Assembly (NCBI RefSeq): GCF_040712315.1
Contig: NC_134015.1
Span: forward strand, 53,235,464 to 53,299,463
Direction of reading: 5' to 3'
From: Castanea sativa
Lineage: Eukaryota > Streptophyta > Magnoliopsida > Fagales > Fagaceae
DNA length: 64,000 bases
In this document: positions 34,092 through 47,700 of the stretch, piece by piece
Layout of the letters: every line of letters starts with the position of its first letter
How positions within the stretch are numbered: position 1 is the stretch's first letter
Position numbers and translations under genes: made by a program
The notes under the pieces: generated by a model
Database searches by the model: none
Seen by the model: only the letters and a program-made list of their open reading frames with translations
Told to the model about the DNA's origin: nothing

Positions 34092-36226
34092 TCAAGCAAC
34101 CCCGGGTCCTCCAAAGGGCTCATTCCAAGTATCTCCACTAATGTCCCACTTCTTAGAGTTTCCTTTAGTGTACTCTTCTCTCCTCCTTGAAAGAAGCCGA
34201 AGATTAGAATGAACAAATACTAAATCTTCAGCACGTTTAGGAGTAATTCTATTCCTCCTCATACAATGGATGAAGCCATATGTACTCCAATTCCTCTCAG
34301 CACATGATGATGAGCAAGGCTGTCCAAGAAGCTTTAGAGCTAAAGTTTGAAGCATTGGCAACTTTGGACCCGTAATTTAACCACCAAAGTATTGGATCCA
34401 AGACCCACCTATCATCCATGTTATCATCATCATAAGCTCCAATTCACGAAAACAAACCAAACTCCATAGTGACATTCTTCCTATCATCGATATCGGGAAA
34501 GAATCTTTTGAGGCACTTGTTTCTCTCGTAGAAAGTTCAGCATCCTTGTGTGGCGCAACACGACCTCTGCCTTCCTCAATCCATTGATTAGTATAATACC
34601 TAGTTAAAAGCAAATTAGAAATGCCTAAAGAATATTTAAAAAAAGAAAGAAAGATTGAAGAGATAGAAAAATTACTTCGGATTCAAGGAATGGGCTAAGC
34701 AATGAAGTGGTGTGCAATTTTTAGTCCACCGTTCAATAAGTATAGCATGTACCACATCATAGAATGGAGACTCCTCATATTCTTCCTTGCCTTCTTGCTT
34801 GTATATTTCTTTCTTCACATTTTCTATCATGGAATCCCACATTTCATACACCTTATGGAGAATGGGTGCATCCGTGTCAGCCACTCGAAGCATCTCATAA
34901 ATAGGTCCTGTGAATCTCAGAATATATGCAACCTTGTCCCACCACAAATCATTCAAAACATAATCCCTCACAGTTTGAGCTTTTCCTACATCATCTTCTC
35001 TATATGACATCCATTCCTCACAAATGACCATACGTCGAAGATCTTTGCTTTACTTGAAACAATCTTTTAAGCATGATGATTATTGAAGCAAATCGTGTTT
35101 CGGCAACGACAAGTAACTTCAAAGGGGAAAATGAATTAAAAATTGCTAATCTCATAGAATGATTTGTGATAAAAATACGAATGAAAGTTGCCTCATACGA
35201 AACTTGTGCAATCCATTACATTCATTATATGCAACCTCATTCTGCAAAGAATTCTTAGGTGCACATATATTCTTCAAGGCCAAATTGAGGGTATGCACAA
35301 CACAAGGTGACCAAAATATATGAGGATATTCGGCTTGACAAGAGATCCTGCAGCTTTCATAACAGATGCATTATCAGTAATAATTTGAACAACATTAGTA
35401 TGCCCAACCTCACCAATGACCTTTAGAAACAAATCAGAAATGAAGTGCTTGTCTTTGTACTCTTTGGTACCATCAATGGATTTGATAAAAAGTGGCCTTT
35501 TCTCTGATGTAGCCATAAAATTGATAAGTGGCCTCTTTTGTGGATCTGTCCACCCATCACTTACTATGCTTAAACCCCTTTCTTTCCAAGTGTCTTTAAT
35601 TGACTTCAACAACTTCTCAATATGTACCTTCTCTTTATGCAACAAAGTTGTTCTCAATTTATTGTAACCCGGAGGAATATAGCCCGCCAAATTATTATTA
35701 CATGCAAATTTGATCATCTCAATCCAATAAGGGTTCTTAGCAAAGTGAAAGGGTAAACCAGCAGAATAAAATGTCCTAGCAATAAGAGAATCTAATTGCT
35801 CTCGACATTGATTGTTAAAACACATCTCCAAAGTAGGATTCCCAACCCCTTTTTTTTCTGAAAAAAAGGATGACTTGTAGCTGTACTACTGAGATTAGGA
35901 CCCAAATGAGGACTACTAGGAGAATCAGACGGTAAAGACACTAGCTTAGGCTTCTTCAATCTACGCGTAGATTCCTCATATGCATCTTCTAATTTTTGCA
36001 TTTCATTTAGATACTCATCTCCAACCTTTCCACATGGTTGTATTCCACAATTAGACAATTTTAACAAATGTGCCTTCACCCTTGAATAAGACCCCTTAAA
36101 AGTTTTTTCACAATAGTTACATTTGAAAGTAACATTCCCACCACCAGCAGCAGCTTTTTCTAACTTAGTAACATATTTCCATAAAGGAGCAACTGCCTCA
36201 GTTGATTTTTCACTTTCAATATTCAT
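34092..36226 (-). pseudogene. hAT transposase pseudogene (BED finger, DUF659, dimerisation domain)
   Basis: Starting at an ATG at 36226, the first frame holds a BED zinc finger (FKCNYCEKTF with the downstream H residues at KAHLLKLSNCG). The second frame (from about 35831) holds DUF659 with SLIARTFYSAGLPF, SIVSDGWTD and QIITDNASVMKAAG. Further pieces are at 35031-34672 and 34613-34377. The last (34361-34092) contains ALKLLGQPCSSSCAERNWS and LVFVHSNLRLL, the hAT dimerisation motif. Frame changes lie near 35850 (in T/A runs) and near 35345; another break lies around 35035-35270. An intact hAT transposase of this kind is about 650-750 residues. It cannot be made here. Confidence 0.88.
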
Positions 36227-36983
36227 TTTAGTAAATCACCTACAATATTTAAGTAATTCAACTTTAATAAATAAATTAAACTTATGACAGTAACGTAACA
36301 TAATCACAATATGGCAAATAAATATTACAGTCACAATATCACAGTAACATTTATTTTATGTAGTTTATGGAAAGCTACAAATAAATATCACACACGGTCA
36401 GGTTTGCAAATAAATGCTAACGACCGAGTGCAAATAAATAGTACATAAATGCTAACGGAATTCGGTACCAAATAAATATCACACACGGTCACTGTGTGAC
36501 CGTGAGACTGTGAGAGTGGGTTTAAAAAAAAAAAAACAAAAACAAAAACGTAATAAGTTAAGTTAAATAAACTACCCATCTCATATTCTCATTCACCCAA
36601 CCAGCCAAACAACTCAAATATCTGAAAGAGCACAACAACAACAACAAAAAAAAAAAAAAGAGAGAAGCGTCGGACCTGGAGCTCGCCGAGAGAGAGAGAG
36701 ATCGGAAGGGACAGGCGGACAGGGACGGCGTCGACGTATGGAGCTCGCCGATCGGCCCGATTTAGCTCCGGCGAGAGACAGGTCAGCGGCGGAGATCAGA
36801 GGAAGGGTCGGTGGTTCTTAACTGAGAAGTGAGAGGTGAGAGCTTGTGGGTTTCGGGGCAAATGACTGAATGAAGATGTGGGTTTCAACATTTTGTTTTA
36901 GGTATATCATGAGATCAACGGTGGGGGTAAGTCCATATGTCAAAAATGCGCGGATTTTTCTTTTTTTTTTTTTTTCCTTTGTG

Positions 36984-37150
36984 GCGTGTCGGACCCATCG
37001 GAGCGCGTCGGCGCGCCGTGTCGGAGCCGCGTCGGCGCCGTGTCGGAGCCGCGTCGGCGCCGTGTCGGAAGCCGCGTCGGCGCGCCGTGTCGGAGCCGCG
37101 TCGGCGCCGTGTCGGAGCCGCGTCGGCGCCGTGTCGGCTCCGTGTCGGAA
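36984..37150 (+). repeat. GC-rich 22-bp subterminal tandem array of the hAT element
   Basis: Units of GTGTCGGAGCCGCGTCGGCGCC, with small length variants (22, 22, 25, 22, 22, then a partial), stand about 130-300 bases from the right end. Each holds GTGTCGG, the same word as the terminal repeat. Subterminal repeats of hAT elements are known transposase-binding sites. Confidence 0.85.
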
Positions 37151-37417
37151 AAACGAAAAAAAAAAAAAAAAAAAAAAAGAGGACACTTCTCGGACACCGG
37201 AGTCCGGCGAATCGCGGCGGTTCTGGTGTCCGACACGTGTCGGACACCGACACGTCGCCAAAAACGGCGTGTCGGTGCAACCCAGGATAAAACAGGTGAG
37301 TACAGTGGCTGTTTATTGAATCACGAGGCAGAAATAATCCATGCTAGGACTGATTTGGTCTTCAGCACTAATCCTCGTGTGACTTATGCAAAGGCAACTC
37401 ACATGGTAGTTTCTAAT

Positions 37418-37888
37418 GGTCCTTTCGGTTGGAGGAGTGGAAAAGTGGGATGATAGAAAATTAGTAAGAGAATGGAAAAATGGGAGGATAGAAAAGATTT
37501 GGTTTTCCATCATGTGTGTTTGGTTGGAAATGTAGAAAAGTGAGAGGGTGGAAAACTTTTTTGTTTGGTTGGAGAGAAAAATTGGAGGATGAAAAATGTA
37601 GTTTATATAAATTGACTATTATGTCATTGGAAAAGTGAGAGAGAGTAGGTGAATACAATAAAATTAGGATATTTGTGTAAATTACATCATTTATCATCTT
37701 TTCCTCCCCATTTTCCTTCCAAATTGGGAGAATAAAAAAATGTGAACCCGGAGAGATTATTTTCCTCCCCATTTTCTGTCTCTCTTGTTTTCTCTCCTGA
37801 ACCAAACGGTAAAAAATGTCATTTTTCACCTTATTTTTCTCTTTTTATTTTTCATCCTTCCTGTTTTCAACCCAAACAAACGTACCGC
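37418..37888. mobile_element. MITE-like repeat next to the hAT element
   Basis: Purine-rich left part (GGAGGATAGAAAA words) and pyrimidine-rich right part (TTTTCATCCTTCCTG words) are loosely inverted. Ends read TTTCGGTTGG and, in complement, GTTTGGGTTG. Boundaries approximate. Confidence 0.4.
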
Positions 37889-38764
37889 AAGCCTGCAAAA
37901 AGGTCTGAGGAATATTGTATTGGGATCTCTCCATTGGAAAGAAATCTAACCGTGTATCTAAGACCTCACACTGCAGAGGCCGATATTCCTTAGCATCCTC
38001 ATTCCTCTCCATTTAGAATGAATTCACTTTATGATGTAATGCACTAAGCATAACTCTCAACTTTTGGAGTCCATTCCTTGGCTCTTTTTATAAATGAACT
38101 GTTTGAACGAATTCCTCGAACCTTGACCTGGTGATTGGTCCTATTGGTAAGTACATTGATATAATTTAGGACTGACAGTCACAAGGAAAACTCTCTCTCT
38201 CTCTCTCTCAATCTACACCGATTCGAAATCACAGTAAATTACAAGCACACATTGCACTGTAGCTTTGATCTGCCTTTACATCCAAAAAGATGGGGTACCA
38301 CTTCATTCAAAAAAATGGATTTATCTTGGCCTTTTGTCAAGAAGAGTACCTATACAAAATGTTAAGCTACTAATATTGGGTAAACGAAAAAATAATATTA
38401 AAAAAAAGGGGTAAAGGGAAGCACAACAAGAGCCTATTAGCCTAAAGAAAAGCGTGAGACCCAGCTGCAACCGTGTGGAACTTGTTTAACTAGCATTAGA
38501 GGCCAAGTATCCAAATTCCTCAAAATCAAATTTTCGTCTTTCCATTTGTTTTTTCTCTTTAAAAGCTTTCCTTTCTACATTCTGAATTTTCTAATGTCTC
38601 AGTCTACCTTTCTGATTTCTGACCCTGGATCCATGATGAAACTCCACTGAATGATTGACCAAAAAAAAATTTACAGTTTCCAGAGGAGAGGAAGAGGGTC
38701 ATGGAAAATAGTTGTATGAGGCTTGATTTCTTCCAGCAAATGCTAGACTGCCAACTGTATTTTA
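37889..38764. other. 3' flank of the PRAF gene
   Basis: No gene. The part adjoining 38764 is probably the 3' untranslated region of the minus-strand PRAF gene; no canonical AATAAA was found close to the stop. A short CT run lies at 38191-38208. Confidence 0.45.
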
Positions 38765-41700
38765 CTATGAAGTAAGTATATTGTGTCGCTCACATACTGT
38801 GGCCCCGTTTTCAGCCCACCATTTCTCCGCTTGTTCTTCCGTGAAATGCTTCCGGCTGTAGAAAAGCAAATTGAGTTCAGTACACATGGTAAATTCAATT
38901 ACCAGTTCACAAGACGTAATTGAACATGCTGCACTGAATTCACTAGATTTATTCAGTCATATATTGTATTGTCTAAAAAAATTTGGTCTGCTTCCTTTCA
39001 TTGGTAGCAAGTTATTGTTTCACTATTTTATGTAAAGGGGAGGTTGTAAGTAATCATAAAGTTGCTGGTGCTTTTCATAAGTATAGGGAACATACAAGCC
39101 TTGCTCTGCAGTTTTTCCAAAAAAAAAAAATTCAGGCTATGAGAGAGGGCCATTGGAACGAAGATATAGATATTGGGCGCTATTAATTTGCTTAATGCAG
39201 TGTGATTAGTGCATCGGCCAAGAGCCTTGTAGCTCAACTGGTTGGCACTCCTAATGTTTCTAACAGGGACATCTAGGGTTCAAATTTCCCCTCTTCCAAC
39301 AATCAAATTATCAAATCAGTGTAATTAGTGCATTGGTTATTCTCCAACATTGTGGGCACATAGTCCACTTTAATTGGGTATGACATGGTATCAGGTGCGT
39401 CAAAAGTTGGACCAATATGTGGTCCCACATATCTTGATCCATTGATCTTATTCTTTCACTCATCTAAACTACTTTTGGAAAACATAGCTTAAATCAAAGA
39501 GGAAGAGATGGTATAAAATGTCCTCTATCCAGAGCTAAAACTTTGCCAGGATAAGAGGCATGCAAGTTGAGTCTGAGATAGATGGTTGAAGGCCTAACCA
39601 ATTTGCCAAAGGTCTGAACAAAATTAGATAATATAGCATAAAGCAACATTAAGGCATCAATGTTTTCCCATTAAATTGATTCAAATCTTTGGCTTTTATA
39701 CAGAGAAGTATCTTCAGTTTCCAAAAAAGATTCTTTTGGTGAAAAAAGAAATTTTAGATTTATCCAGATTGGAAGCAAAAAGGATGCTATCTAATTAAAA
39801 GGCACATATGCATAAATTTCACTCATTATATTTATATTACACACCCAGAGCATTGGGCTACATAATCTGTGGGAACAGGATAGGAGTACAACGTAGAAAA
39901 ACTATAATGAATTGAATTCAAGTATCTAATCTAGAATTTATTTTTATGTAGCAGAATTGAGAAGAGAAGGATGAAAAGCAAGATCAGAAAAATCAGAAGA
40001 GGTAGACATAGCACCAATAACATGATCAGAGACAGATGGCTAGGATGGTTTAAGTATGCATATTGAATGCCAATTAACAATATGATTCAAATTGAAAGTT
40101 TAAACCAGCACAAAAACAATGACAAGGCTAAAATACTTCAGTTAATTGAAAAAAAATGCTTGTTATTGAATCCTACTAGGAAAAGATATGCCTTAATTCT
40201 TTGTTGAGTAGATTATCAATAAACTCCTAATTAAAAAGGTCATACTCGGAACATCGAGAGAGATGGTTGATAGACAACTTTATCCTGATTTTGGAAAGAC
40301 TGATTTCCTAATTTTGTCAAGTAGATCATAAATGTTCCTACTGACAAAGGCAAGTGTAAATACCTGAAGCGAACACGTTTCAGTTCATTACCACCACCTG
40401 GCAAGGAGAACAAAGTTATATAGACGCCTGGTTGATCATGCACCACCCACTCTCCCTTTCCAGTTGGTTGCTTGGTTCCATTACATAAGGTTTTGTCTTT
40501 TAAATTGCTATTTGACTGAGCCTCTGAAATGGTTCCGTTTGCTGCATGGCTCTCATTGGAGAACTGGTTTAGAATATTGGAGGTGTTTTCAGCAATGGTG
40601 CCTTCATTATATCCGGTAGTATGTCCTGGCAGTCTTTCAGCCATTTCCTTCAGCTGTGGACAATTAAATCATTTAAAACATCAGACTATTAACTAGTTAA
40701 CAACAGAGTTGCAAAGATAAGAAGTAACCCCACCCCCCCAACCCTCCCCCCCTGCCCCCCAAAAAATAAAAGAAAATAAAAAATATATATAGTTACACCA
40801 CTTAATGATTTTATTTGATTAATATTTTGAAAATCTCATTGTTGAATTACATGTTTTTCGATTTGTAAATTAGTGATTGAGAAGGTCCTCTACCATCATG
40901 TTAGGTTATTCAAACCATGAAAAAATTTCTGTTACTATCCAGTCTTTCATCATATTAGTACTTAGGTTTGGTTTGTTTCAACAGAATATTTTCCGAATAA
41001 TGTTTCTCATTTTCAAGTGTTTGGGGCAACTAAAAAACTTGGTGAAACCAAAATAATTTTTATGAAGAAGGAAGGTTTAGTTTTTGTGCCCATTCTACTC
41101 ACCCTTTCCATCCAGAAAAGATGGATTACAAAAAATTTCCCAGGTTAGAGAACTTTCCCTGCTGTCCTTCTTTCAGTCAGTCCTAAGTCCTAACTTCTTT
41201 TTTAGTTAATCCTACGAAATGGTAATCCGAATGGCAACAGGCAACAGACTTTATCTGGGTTTAATTCCTTGACTCCTACCCAATCCTGCATTGGATTAAT
41301 TCCTAGGAAGCACAGATACGGACAAGGGTACGGCACCCTAAATGAAGTATCTGTGCTTCCTAGATTAATTCCTTAATATTGAGTCAACCCAGTTCAACTG
41401 TTCAAGCAGGCATCAAAGGAATTAAATGAATCCAATGCAATAAATATCTGAAGTGGCATTTCAGCCTCAAAAGAACAGAAACCTCCAAAATGACAGAAAT
41501 ATCCCCAATATATCCAAAATAATTGAATACCCCTTAATACCTCAAAAATGCTACTGAAACCTCAAAAATCAAAATGACCAACTTGTTCATGACAAAAATA
41601 TCCCTAAAAGCCTCTAAAATGACTAAAATATATTGAAAATCTATAGAATGACATATATACCCCTATAATCTCCAAAATGATCAAAATTCCCTAAAAACCT

Positions 41701-44700
41701 CTAAAATACCATCAAAACATTCAAAATGACCAAAGTACCCTCAAAATCTCCAAACTAATCAAAATACCACCAAACATACAAAATGACAAAAATAACCTTG
41801 AAACCTTTAAAATGACCAAAATTCCTTCAAAACCTCTAATATGACCAAAATATCCCTAAAACACCAAAAAGACAAAAATGTCCCCCAAATCCATTGAAAT
41901 GATGCAAACCCCTTTTGAAACCCCTAAAATGACCATGATATGTGTCAAAGTTTCGGGAATTGCCCCCAAACTTTTAAAAGGACACAAATTTTAAATTTCA
42001 CTTTGGAGGTTTTAAGTGTGTAATTATGCAAGTAAATGTGCAAGTTTAGTTCATAGTTTTTGTTAATTGTTTGATATTTTTTGTGGATGTTGCACTCTTA
42101 TTTTGATTGTGCTCATTAGTGTAGTTTTCAATAATTTTATTTTGATGATACTTATTTTTTAGGTTGATTTTAGTTGTTCAACAGGCACCCTCACCTGGCG
42201 CCATTCCTAGATCTAGAAGCAAATGTGCAGGCCAGGCTTGAATTCAGAAAAAACCAGACTCTTTTTTGTTTGAGCTATTCCCATGCACATAGACCGAAAG
42301 ATCTCAGCTTTCCTGGATTGGACAAGTACATAGAGATCTTTGTGGGACTGAGGAGAGTCTCAATAGATCTTTTCTAGGATTCCTTTGTATTTTAAAGTGG
42401 TGAATAAAATTTTCTATTTAATATCTAAATAAAAATACAGTAAATTGTGAGTTTTTGTATGAGCCAAATGCCAGAAAATGTTTTCCAGAACAACCTCAAG
42501 AACACAACCAAACAACAGAAAACAGTAGTTTTTACTAAATTTTCTCAGCTGAAAACATTCTCCAATAGCAAACATTTTACACTGAAACAAATGAAGCCTT
42601 AGTGTGAGAGTGTTCACATATAATCAGGTGACAACTTTACTTGCATTATACACCACATACGGAATCTCAACAAGATTGACCACTGAAAGTATGACTTATT
42701 ATTTAAATCTTAAAAAAGGCATATTATAATTGCAATGCCCATGTAACATTTAACTCCATTGATATCAATAATACTTGAAGAGCTAACTTTTCAGTAACTA
42801 TTGGATCTCAACCTTATATATGTGTGTGTATATATATATGTGTGTGTGTGTGCATGTACTTTTTCATGACATTTGTCATTACTTAAGTCTTCCTAGGTAT
42901 GACATCATTCAGAGATTCACTAGGTGATATTGGAAAAGTTACAAAGAGAATTCTAATGGGAAGGAGTGCAACGCTCCTAAGTTTCATTTGGTCAATTATG
43001 GAGTGGTATGCTCCCTCTTGAAGGAGGGTGGTTTGGGGATTCACAGGGGGTGGGAGGAAAGAAGGTGGCTCAAGTTTCTCATGGTGTTGAACGTTTGGAA
43101 AAGTATTAGAGGTATGTGGGACTCTTATATAGGCATTTCCATTTTGTTGTTGGAAATGGATCAGAAATCTGGTTTTGGCATGATATATGGTGTGGAAATT
43201 CTTCCATCAAAAAACTGTTTTCCTGATTTTTAAGTCTCGGCTACAAATAAGAACGCCTCAGTTGCAACAATTAGATGAGTGAACAATATAATAATCTGCT
43301 CTAAGTATTGCTTCTAAACGTCATCTTTTATTTAATTAAATCTTCCAAGAGCTTCAACAGCAAGATTTAGCATAAATGGTATCTTTTCAATGAGGTAGTC
43401 CTCCTCAAATGTTCATTGTGTAGTTATCACATGTTGGGCTAGTCTCAAACTCAAGATAGCCCCCACATATATGGCATTGGTGGAGTTTCACTTATTCCCA
43501 CCATATGCAAGAAACACAGTTATCCAGACCAAGCACCCTAAACTTGTTTGTGGTGGAAGTTTTGCAACTTGGATAGCTTCAATTAGCTTATGGAGAAACA
43601 GAATATATTCACAATATGATGTTTATGCAAAAGGTCAATTATGTATACAAGTTGACTCACCAAGCCATTTCACTATTAAAACTTCTCTGCTCCTAAGTTG
43701 AATGTTTAAAAGTCAAAACCTACCATAACTAAATCTTGAAACTCCGATCATTACAGAATTTACAGGGACTAGTTCTTTCAAATCCAAATAATAGAGTGAG
43801 TGAAATCAAACTTATTGACGATACTGAGAAAAATAACCACAAAACTTGAACATACAAATATCTTACTTGAGCAGTTAGAGACTTGATAACTTCCTTTGCG
43901 GATTTGCATTTTTCAGCTTCATCTTCTGCAATGGCAGTGACCTCCTTCAACTGCTTTGATGTTCTTTCTAGTTCAGCTTCAAGATGTTGGGATTTTCTAG
44001 TAAGATCTTCCACCTATAAAGTATTATCATTCAATTTTTACTTAGCATAAAGTAAAAAATAAAAATAAAAAAGTAAATAAATTGTTAATCATAAATTTGA
44101 TGCAATAAAACTGTTGGAAACCAAGTCATTAGAGTCTCTGTGTGATAGATGCAGACAAAATTCAGTTGTTTCTCAGATAATATATAACAGGAAAAAGATT
44201 CAAATATCATTGCAATATTTATAGTGTTGATGAGAGTATATTGATTTGCCATATACTTCAAATTGTAGCTTTCATGGACAGGAGTAAACTATTTAAACAT
44301 AGCTATTCTTGTCCAGTTAATACCACATTATTTCTTTTCTTGTTTCAGCTGTTGCAGAGACTTATCAAGCTCCAAACTCCTGTATATCTCGGTACTTCAT
44401 TTTACATAAGCTATGCTTTTTTTTGTTCCTAGATCCATTCTTATTCGCTGATCTCTCTCTGTTTCTCTCTAATTTTTTTTAGAAGTACAGAAATATTCTA
44501 TTGCAAACAGACTACTTCATGTACAATTGACATAAAGAAGTCTAAAGAATTACAGATAAGCAATATCATGTATAAAAAGATGATGACTTTCTGTTTATCT
44601 CTAATAAGAGAAAATTGGACCAACCATTTTTATCTTCAAGCTGGAAATAAAGGTAACATCTTGCCTACACCTAAAAAAAATTATTTGTAGTTTGACAGGT

Positions 44701-47700
44701 TAACCGTGAACATTCTCTCAGCTTCTTGGTAGTTTTATTTATCACACTCTATTGCAACTTCAGACTACCTGCTTAGTTTACACGTTTATTGTGCTTTTCA
44801 GAAAATGCAGCCTTCTTACAAAGCATCAGGTACCCTCATTATGCAACATTGCATACATTAGTTTTACACTTTATATTGGCAATTATAGACGCACATTTTG
44901 GTTCTTGAACATAAAACCTCACCCTCTGTCTTGATCTAACAAGGAGAGGAGGTGCCATCTGAGCTAGCATGCATTCACAGTTGTGAATAACTTCATCATA
45001 TAAAAATTCATTTTCAGGAAGACTATAACTACGCATTCTAATTAAATACTGAATTGTGTACAATGCAACTTCAGATATTTCCATGTTGCATTACATATTT
45101 ACAATTTTGAAACTACTTCTCACCACGGATATTGAGTGCCATTCATATCACTACTAGTTTGTTGTTCCTGAGGAAAACATACATAAATGGGTTGATTTTA
45201 GTGATATTCACCATCACTGATTTGTTTGGAAAATCTAGTACTCCCCAGACCCTTCAAAACATTAACTTGCTGACTTCACTAAGTTTCAAAAGCTTCAACT
45301 TCACCATTGTGCATCACACATTGTGGGTGCCTGTACATCATTAGCACTGTAAATGGTCCTATCTTTTTGTGAATTTACATTTTAAAAATGTCTTTTCTTG
45401 AAGTTGAGTTACTATAAATGGTCCAATCCCTTTCCTGCTCTGCATAACCCGCCCTGCCCTACTCTGCCCAGTGCAGGTTTTCCCTGCCTCAAAGACGTGA
45501 TGGGGCAGGATAGATTTTACTCTTCCTGCTGCGTCTCACCCCACCCTGAATGAGGTAATAGAATACGTTAAAAAAAATCAAATTATAAATACGATGTGTG
45601 GAAGGGATTTAATTTTATATATACATATATAAAATTCAATCTCTTTTACACATCGTATGTATAATTTTATTTTATTTTAACATATTCTATTACCTCATTA
45701 ATGTCAAAGCCACCTTATTAGTGATGGAAATACCTACAACCCACATCGTATCCAACTTTCCCTGCATAGGTTTTCCCTACCCCAAAGATGGGACAGGAGC
45801 ACCCCTAATCTGACCCCAACCTGCCCCACTGCCATCCCTAGCAGAAATATGTGACAAGAAGATCTTCAGGCTTCAGGTAGCAGTAAGATATCTAGGTCTC
45901 TCAGTGCTTTTAACATGGCTTGAAGATTGCCCCATACATAATTTTCTTTGGTGAACAAACTAGTCATGAGGTGACTATACCTTTCAGCTGTTTTCAACAG
46001 ATTATTTTACAACTGAACGTACTTCCATACCTCCCACAACTAGGTCATGTTTCCCCATAAGAAAAATGAGAATGCTGAATGTGCCAAAGGGAAGTACAAG
46101 GGAATGAAGTCACGATATTATAATTTATTCTTTCCAAAAAAAAGGGGTTGGGGGGTGGGGGGGATTGGGGAAGAAGACTCTCTAGAGCATTGACAAATAC
46201 GTTTATCACATTCCTAAAATTTGAAGTAAATAAGAATTAAATCTATGCATATGCATGCAGTCGCTAAAGCATTTTCAATATGCTTACCTGAGCCCTTAAA
46301 TTTATGATTTCTTGACTTAAACTGCCATTTCTATTCTTCGAATAATCAAAAATTTCTTCAGAAAACCGAGCTGGGCTTGACTTTTCTGAAACAGGAGACG
46401 TTGATCGAGAACCTATTCTGGAACCAGGAAGGGAAACTGATGAAACTTTCTTTGATGTTGCAACAAGAGAGTCTGATGCTTTTATGGAATAAATTCCCCC
46501 AAACTGAAAATTTTCATTCAGAGTGTGAAAGACACGGCTATCATGCAATTCCGTTTTCATGTCAGGCTTTGAACGCCTGGTTTCAAATTGATTGGCCGAG
46601 CCAAAAGATGACAATCTGGAGAGTGTTGTCTGTAGTTTATTACCTCGAGTCTCTTTATCCATGGCCTCATTGGATTTATGATACATATTTCCATTTTTGG
46701 ATTTAGGAGGTCGCAGAATAGAACCAGATTCCAGGGCCTTCTTCAGTTTCATATAACAATCATCACAGACCCGATATGGCCTGTTCATATTTGGAGCTAA
46801 AGAAGCTTTCAGAGATTTTCTGTTACTGCAAGCTTTGCAAAAAACCAGCCCACAATTATAACAATTGTGACGTTTTCTTCTGAAACCAAAAGGATTGTGA
46901 CAACCAGTACATATAGAGTGGTCAGCACTAGATACAGATTTATGAAGACATATAACAGATGTAAAGTTTGAACCACAGGCCACACTCTTTACTTGCTTAT
47001 CCTTTAAAAAATTGACAAGTGTAGGTGTGTTTCTATGAATATTGTCTCCATGGCCTAATTGCCCATTTGAACCCTTTCCCCAAGTATAAACCTCTGCTGT
47101 GGAAGTCAGAACTGCAACATGATATGAGCCACAGGCAATCTCCCCTACAAAACTTCTTGAAATTTTACCTTCTACGCGACCAGGAAGTTTTCCATCAGCT
47201 TCAGGACTGCCCAATTGTCCATACGCAGTACTCCCCATTGTATATACTTGTCCTGAGGTCGTCAGAGCAACTGTGAGATTATAGCCACAGGCTACTTGAC
47301 AAATATTTTGATTAACCAATGCAGTGACGCACTCCGGAATTAGTCTAGATTCTTTATCACCATGACCAAGTCGGCATTTATCTCCATCCCCCCAGGTAAA
47401 CAGCTTTCCAGAACAAGAGTAACCAGAAGGTTCAGAATTAGATAATTCATTTGTCACTTCAACAACTGCGGCAGTGTGCCAAACACCACATGCAACCCTT
47501 GTAGTTCTCTGTCCTTTCAAAGTTTCCACTTCCCGGGGGATACTTGTGCTACTACACTCACCATGGCCAAGGACACCAAAGGATCCATCCCCAAATGTAA
47601 ACAACTGGCCAGCTGCTGTCGCAACAGCTGTATGCCAAGGTCCACAAGAGATAGATACTACCTGAATACCCTCCATGATACCACTTACCTTTTTAGGAAT

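Larger units (their letters stand above)
33597..37285 (-). mobile_element. hAT transposon with 8-bp target duplication (3689 bp)
   Basis: GATAAAAC flanks the element at 33589-33596 and 37286-37293, the 8-bp duplication expected of hAT. The ends CTATGATGCACGGACACG and, in complement, CTGGGTTGCACCGACACG form an imperfect terminal inverted repeat. Subterminal GACACGG/CCGTGTC words occur at both ends, sparse and partly decayed on the left, amplified on the right. The interior encodes a BED-finger, DUF659 and hAT C-terminal transposase on the minus strand, now broken. Confidence 0.93.

Noticed and set aside
36818..37453. Several overlapping 98-155 codon frames, Arg/Ala-rich, on both strands
   Set aside because: They arise from the GC-rich subterminal array of the hAT element, whose periodicity lacks stops in most frames.
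39222..39295. tRNA gene at the A/B box pair
   Set aside because: Spacing is tRNA-like but no cloverleaf, acceptor pairing or anticodon arm is evident, and it is followed by a SINE body.
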